Assembly: GCF_003143955.1 (NCBI RefSeq) | Contig: NZ_QFVS01000035.1 | Span: 1-33,220 of the forward strand | Length of the DNA: 33,220 nucleotides | From: Kurthia zopfii | GTDB taxonomy: Bacteria > Bacillota > Bacilli > Bacillales_A > Planococcaceae | Reading direction: 5' to 3' | Shown here: piece by piece, positions 32,140 to 33,220 of the stretch | How positions within the stretch are numbered: the stretch's first letter is position 1 | How the letters are laid out: every line of letters starts with the position of its first letter | Program-made: the position numbers and the translations under genes | Notes under the pieces: model-generated | The model's input: the letters and a program-made list of their open reading frames with translations, nothing else | What the model was told of the DNA's origin: nothing | The model's database searches: none

Positions 32140-33081
32140 TTATGCTTCTACCGAAGTAGACACCGTTGATTTTTTCTTATTTGGTCGGACAAAAACAAAA
32201 TACGTTGCTGTCCAGACGCCGAAAATCGTAAATGCTAATGAAATCCACCCTTGCCAAGAGAACATCGCAGTTTGTACTAAACCATTACCGATTGTACAAC
32301 CACCTGCCAAGCTTGCACCGAATCCCATTAAAATACCACCGAGTAAACTTGAAACCATAGTTTTGGCATCAGGTACACGTAAGCGGAATTCTCCACTCCC
32401 TTTCGCTGCAACGAATGAACCTATGAATAACCCTAAAACTAGGAAAACGCCCCAGTTTAAATATTGCGCATCACCCATTACTAAATATTGAATAATATTT
32501 GCGGAAGGTGTTGTAATACCAAGCCCAGACATACGTCCTGTCGCTTCGCTTAAAACCCACGCGACTATAGCGATGATCCCAACTAATGATGCTGTCACGA
32601 ATGGTGGCCATCTTTTTTCAAATAAAATATGTGCAATACCTGTCTTTTTCGCTTTCATTTTTGGAATGGCGATTTTCGGTTTCTTCGATTCATTCCATAA
32701 AATAATTGCGACAATGATGACTAAAATGGCGATTAAAATCCATACATCCACGCCAATTGATCGAGAAATCGAGTTATCCATTACTTGAATCGATGATAAT
32801 TGCGTATTAACAGGTAAAAGTACCCCCGTTTTCATAATTGCGCTCGTTAACATATAAAAAATAAGTGCAATCCAACTGCCTATTAGGCCTTCTGCTGCAC
32901 GATACCATGTACCAGTTGCACAACCGCCGGCTAAAATAATACCGATGCCGAATATAAATGAGCCAAGCGCAACAGCTACCCATGAGTATGTACCTGCTTC
33001 ATATTGAATGACATCGAATGCAATCAATGCGTAAACACCTACTGCTTGAATCGCAATCGCAAGTAATAATGCATAAAACAT
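32140..33081 (-). CDS. YeeE/YedE-family sulfur transporter (thiosulfate type)
   Basis: A 313-residue membrane protein with about nine helices and two copies of the family motif, GGCATGTWYRAAEG in the first half and GGCTIGNGLV in the second, whose Cys residues relay thiosulfate in TsuA-type channels. The coupled TusA-like gene supports a sulfur role. I start it at 33081 (MFYALL), where AAAGGA lies 7 bases upstream. An in-frame GTG at 33111 would add ten residues, but these appear to derive from the end of the neighbouring insertion element and have no ribosome binding site. Confidence 0.88.
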   Translation of the reverse strand: MFYALLLAIAIQAVGVYALIAFDVIQYEAGTYSWVAVALGSFIFGIGIILAGGCATGTWYRAAEGLIGSWIALIFYMLTSAIMKTGVLLPVNTQLSSIQVMDNSISRSIGVDVWILIAILVIIVAIILWNESKKPKIAIPKMKAKKTGIAHILFEKRWPPFVTASLVGIIAIVAWVLSEATGRMSGLGITTPSANIIQYLVMGDAQYLNWGVFLVLGLFIGSFVAAKGSGEFRLRVPDAKTMVSSLLGGILMGFGASLAGGCTIGNGLVQTAMFSWQGWISLAFTIFGVWTATYFVFVRPNKKKSTVSTSVEA

Positions 33082-33095
33082 ACGATTATCCTTTG

Positions 33096-33220
33096 GTGAA
33101 CTACTCGCCACTTAGCTAAACCTTGCGGTTCTTCACGCTTGAAGTGGGAGCTTCTTGGGAATAGAGCGTACTTGCAAGTGTATTTCTTTACTTGCAGCGG
33201 TTTCTCTTATTTGACCGAGC
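33096..33220 (-). mobile_element. Right end of an IS200/IS605-family element, cut by the window
   Basis: On the minus strand the stretch from the window edge to GTTCAC at 33101-33096 reads like the right end of an IS605/IS1341-type element. It folds into an outer stem (CTCCCACTT at 33151-33143 with AAGTGGCGAG at 33113-33104, one bulged base), an inner CTTCAAGCGTGAAG hairpin (33144-33131) and an AACCGCAAGGTT hairpin with a GCAA tetraloop (33130-33119). Such a compact fold at the end of tnpB is the scaffold of its guide RNA in this family. A direct repeat TACTTGCA recurs at about 33159-33173 and 33177-33187. No transposase domain is visible, so the call rests on structure and position. Confidence 0.5.
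33133..33220 (-). CDS. Possible C-terminal tail of a TnpB/OrfB transposase-type protein, partial
   Basis: A frame open from the window edge ends at a TGA at 33135-33133; the visible 28 residues end SIPKKLPLQA. They show no catalytic motif. The call depends on the adjacent insertion-element end, where tnpB genes usually run into the structured right end. It could instead be chance coding. Confidence 0.3.
   Translation of the reverse strand, partial: LGQIRETAASKEIHLQVRSIPKKLPLQA

Overview
The window looks like chromosomal DNA of a low-GC, Gram-positive, endospore-former-type bacterium (Bacillales, most plausibly Planococcaceae such as Lysinibacillus, Solibacillus or Kurthia). The grounds are AT-rich sequence, strong AGGAGG-type ribosome binding sites, frequent TTG and GTG starts, T-tailed intrinsic terminators, a textbook SigW-type promoter, a CcpA-type cre box, and homologues of the B. 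subtilis genes ydjI, ydjG, yusW, yxlEFG, ywbE, cutC and wapA. The assignment is by eye. No rRNA, tRNA, CRISPR array or known riboswitch was found.

Region 1 (1-3.6 kb) is a wreck of an Rhs/WapA-type polymorphic toxin gene: truncated at its 5' end, broken by one frameshift, but still carrying the conserved core, a variable 125-residue tip and a small two-helix membrane protein behind it, which is an immunity candidate. Next to it lies the first copy of a 133-bp palindromic dispersed repeat; a second, shorter copy sits 22 kb away at 25.8 kb.

Region 2 (3.6-10.1 kb) is the most interesting block. A SigW-type promoter drives an SPFH/virion-core-like protein with three tandem C-terminal zinc ribbons (YdjI-like) and a double-zinc-ribbon membrane protein (YdjG-like). 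A terminator separates these from a second unit of an unrecognised 371-aa protein, a MoxR/RavA-type AAA+ ATPase and a VWA protein with an intact MIDAS, followed by a YusW-like lipoprotein. B. subtilis pairs YdjG and YdjI with PspA in envelope stress; here no PspA is present and a chaperone-type AAA+/VWA pair sits in the neighbourhood.

Region 3 (10.1-19.2 kb) is metabolic: an acyl-CoA ligase-thiolase operon with a clear promoter and a palindromic operator, a class V aminotransferase divergent from a GNAT acetyltransferase, and a four-gene operon SEL1-repeat protein / CutC / HAD phosphatase / CobT.

Region 4 (19.2-25.8 kb) holds an XRE regulator in one operon with YxlE-, YxlF- and YxlG-like genes (a small membrane protein and an ABC exporter), then two paralogous secreted proteins on the + strand bracketing a Fic protein and a DJ-1/PfpI protein on the - strand.

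Region 5 (25.8-33.2 kb) holds a 705-aa protein with a TerD-like domain, an RraA-family protein, an acetate transporter (SatP/YaaH family) behind a cre box, a GNAT, a membrane protein, YwbE, and a TusA-YeeE/YedE sulfur pair. The 5' edge of the YedE gene abuts what looks like the right end of an IS200/IS605-family element, including the possible end of tnpB and its structured RNA.
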